In this document: in pieces, positions 62,219-64,000 of the stretch
Position numbering within the stretch: position 1 is the stretch's first letter
Layout of the letters: each line of letters starts with the position of its first letter
Notes under the pieces: model-generated
Databases searched by the model: none
Seen by the model: only the letters and a program-made list of their open reading frames with translations
What the model was told of the DNA's origin: nothing
Origin: Paludibacteraceae bacterium
GTDB taxonomy: Bacteria > Bacteroidota > Bacteroidia > Bacteroidales > Paludibacteraceae
Reading direction: 5' to 3'
Assembly (NCBI GenBank): GCA_024401535.1
Contig: JAKSKX010000007.1
Coordinates: 1 to 64,000, forward strand
Length of the DNA stretch: 64,000 nucleotides
Made by a program: the position numbers and the translations under genes

Positions 62219-64000
62219 ATGGCAACTATAGATTCTAAAATTCCTAAAGGTCCTCTTGCTCAAAAGTGGACAAACTATAAGAATCACCAGAAGTTGGTTA
62301 ACCCAGCTAACAAGCGTAAGCTTGATATCATTGTAGTTGGTACAGGTCTTGCCGGTGCTTCTGCAGCAGCTTCTCTTGGTGCTCTTGGTTTCAATGTACT
62401 TAACTTCTGTATTCAGGATTCTCCTCGTCGTGCTCACTCTATCGCAGCACAGGGAGGTATCAACGCAGCTAAGAACTATCAGAACGATGGTGACTCTGTT
62501 TACCGTCTATTCTATGATACAATCAAGGGTGGTGACTATCGTGCTCGTGAGGCTAATGTTTACCGTCTAGCTGAGGTTTCTAACAGCATCATCGACCAGT
62601 GTGTTGCTCAGGGTGTTCCTTTCGCCCGTGAGTACGGCGGTCTTCTTGACAACCGTTCATTCGGTGGAGCTCAGGTGTCTCGTACATTCTATGCAAAGGG
62701 ACAGACAGGTCAGCAGCTTCTTCTTGGTGCTTATTCAGCTCTTAGCCGTCAGGTTAACAAGGGTACTGTTAAGCTTTATACTCGTTACGAGATGCTTGAC
62801 GTTGTTATCATCGACGGTCGTGCTCGTGGTATCATCGCTCGTAACCTTGTAACAGGTGAGATCGAGAGATTCGGTGCTCACGCTGTAGTTATCGGTACTG
62901 GTGGATATGGAAACACATACTTCCTTTCAACTAACGCTATGGGTTCAAACGGTTCTGCTGCTATGCAGATCTACCGTAAGGGTGCTTACTTCGCTAACCC
63001 ATGCTACGCACAGATTCACCCAACTTGTATTCCAGTTCACGGAGACATCCAGTCTAAGCTTACTTTGATGTCTGAGTCTCTTCGTAACGATGGACGTATC
63101 TGGGTTCCAAAGAAGAAGGAAGATGCAGAGAAGTTGCAGAGAGGCCAGATTAAGGCTACAGATATTCCTGATGAGGATCGTGACTTCTATTTGGAGCGTC
63201 GTTATCCAGCATTCGGTAACCTTGTGCCTCGTGACGTTGCTTCGCGTGCTGCTAAGGAGCGTTGTGATAACGGTTACGGAGTTAATAGTACTGGTCTTGC
63301 TGTATTCCTTGACTTTAAGTATGCTATCGATCGTCTTGGTAAGGATGTTGTTGCTGCAAGATATGGTAACTTGTTCCAGATGTATGAGAAGATTACTGAC
63401 CAGAATCCATACGAAGTTCCAATGCAGATCTTCCCTGCTATCCACTACACAATGGGTGGTATCTGGGTTGACTACGAGTTGATGACTTCTATCCCGGGTC
63501 TATTCGCTATTGGTGAGGCTAACTTCTCAGACCACGGTGCTAATCGTCTTGGTGCTTCTGCTTTGATGCAGGGTCTTGCAGATGGTTACTTCGTATTGCC
63601 TTACACTATCCAGAACTATCTTGCTGATCAGATTCAGGTTCCTCGTATCTCTACAGATTCTGCTGAGTTCGCTGACGCTGAGAAGGGTGTTAAGGATAAG
63701 ATTGCTAAGTTGATGAGCATTAAGGGTGAGCGTTCTGTAGATTCAATCCACAAGGAGCTTGGTCACGTAATGTGGGAGTATGTAGGAATGGGTCGTACTA
63801 AGGAGGGTCTTCAGATTGCAATGAAGAAGATTAAGGAGATCAAGAAGGAGTTCTGGACAAATGTATTCATTCCAGGTGAGGCTAACTCTCTAAACACTGA
63901 GTTGGAGAAGGCACTTCGTCTTGCTGACTTCCTTGAGATTGGTTACTTGATGGCAATCGACGGATTCAACAGAAACGAGTCTTGTGGTGGTCACTTCCGT
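62219..64000 (+). CDS. sdhA: succinate dehydrogenase/fumarate reductase flavoprotein subunit, 3' truncated by window
   Basis: 594 codons are open to the end of the window, with no stop. The FAD-binding start [14 protein letters not shown], the flavinylation site [22 protein letters not shown] and the active-site Arg region [18 protein letters not shown] are intact; [21 protein letters not shown] is the capping/FAD block. With sdhC (and an expected sdhB beyond the window) it interconverts succinate and fumarate. Confidence 0.96.
   Translation, partial: MATIDSKIPKGPLAQKWTNYKNHQKLVNPANKRKLDIIVVGTGLAGASAAASLGALGFNVLNFCIQDSPRRAHSIAAQGGINAAKNYQNDGDSVYRLFYDTIKGGDYRAREANVYRLAEVSNSIIDQCVAQGVPFAREYGGLLDNRSFGGAQVSRTFYAKGQTGQQLLLGAYSALSRQVNKGTVKLYTRYEMLDVVIIDGRARGIIARNLVTGEIERFGAHAVVIGTGGYGNTYFLSTNAMGSNGSAAMQIYRKGAYFANPCYAQIHPTCIPVHGDIQSKLTLMSESLRNDGRIWVPKKKEDAEKLQRGQIKATDIPDEDRDFYLERRYPAFGNLVPRDVASRAAKERCDNGYGVNSTGLAVFLDFKYAIDRLGKDVVAARYGNLFQMYEKITDQNPYEVPMQIFPAIHYTMGGIWVDYELMTSIPGLFAIGEANFSDHGANRLGASALMQGLADGYFVLPYTIQNYLADQIQVPRISTDSAEFADAEKGVKDKIAKLMSIKGERSVDSIHKELGHVMWEYVGMGRTKEGLQIAMKKIKEIKKEFWTNVFIPGEANSLNTELEKALRLADFLEIGYLMAIDGFNRNESCGGHFR

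Overview
The window looks like a Bacteroidales chromosome, probably Prevotella-like. Four things point there: many genes are preceded by the Bacteroidetes -7 promoter element TAnnTTTG, usually with no Shine-Dalgarno; lipoproteins carry acidic residues just after the lipobox cysteine; one secreted enzyme ends in a type IX secretion (T9SS)-like sorting tail; and the porG-like/uppS/bamA/ompH order is the one known from Porphyromonas gingivalis. Core genes are moderately AT-rich and prefer AAG/GAG codons. Three stretches look foreign or mobile: about 18.4-21.06 kb, 26.4-28.0 kb and 44.2-46.6 kb.

Layout. 1-4.2 kb: TPM-domain proteins, trpS, a WYL regulator and a lipoprotein. 4.4-9.9 kb: a cellobiose locus with GH94 phosphorylase, GH5 endoglucanase lipoprotein and GPH sugar/cation symporter; the enzyme cuts beta-glucan outside, the transporter imports cellobiose and GH94 phosphorolyses it. 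10.1-16.9 kb: envelope cluster (PorG-like barrel, uppS, bamA, three Skp/OmpH chaperones, murI), then ychF. 18.4-21.1 kb: accessory cassette A. 21.1-26.3 kb: S66 carboxypeptidase lipoprotein, a secreted unknown, metG, a small membrane protein and an SPFH protein. 26.4-28.0 kb: a Nim-like flavin/PPOX gene between an IS remnant and an IS5-family element. 28.1-37.8 kb: DUF177-rpmF, a secreted nuclease, a discoidin-like protein, mutS, a CE6-CBM6 esterase and secreted surface proteins. 37.9-44.2 kb: ftsX, DUF3098, uppP, truB, queA, ilvB, ilvN. 44.2-46.6 kb: accessory cassette B. 46.6-51.8 kb: yraN, a DUF445 protein, and on the minus strand ddl, aroC, two SlyD-type FKBPs and HU. 52.4-53.5 kb: an exact tandem duplication of a lipoprotein gene. 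53.7-64 kb: dapB, lepB, a DUF3108 protein, an NtrC-like regulator, a dCMP deaminase-like enzyme, a CtpA protease, menA, sdhC and a partial sdhA.

The most interesting observation is that cassettes A and B share one head. It has a ~130-nt element that folds into four stacked helices (P1-P4), a small XRE/Cro-type HTH gene directly after it, a TACATGTA-centred palindrome just after the HTH stop, and a similar promoter stretch. Between the copies P1, P3 and parts of P4 differ in sequence while keeping pairing, whereas P2 and the 3' strand GGGTGTTTGGCGATACCT are identical. Each head is followed by a different, AT-rich cargo, and both cargoes contain a protein with uracil-DNA-glycosylase-like motifs (GES/KDQ near the N terminus, HPS near the C terminus). 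This looks like a modular, possibly mobile, regulated accessory or defence system; the functional part is inference.

Functions were assigned from motifs read by eye; no database search was possible.
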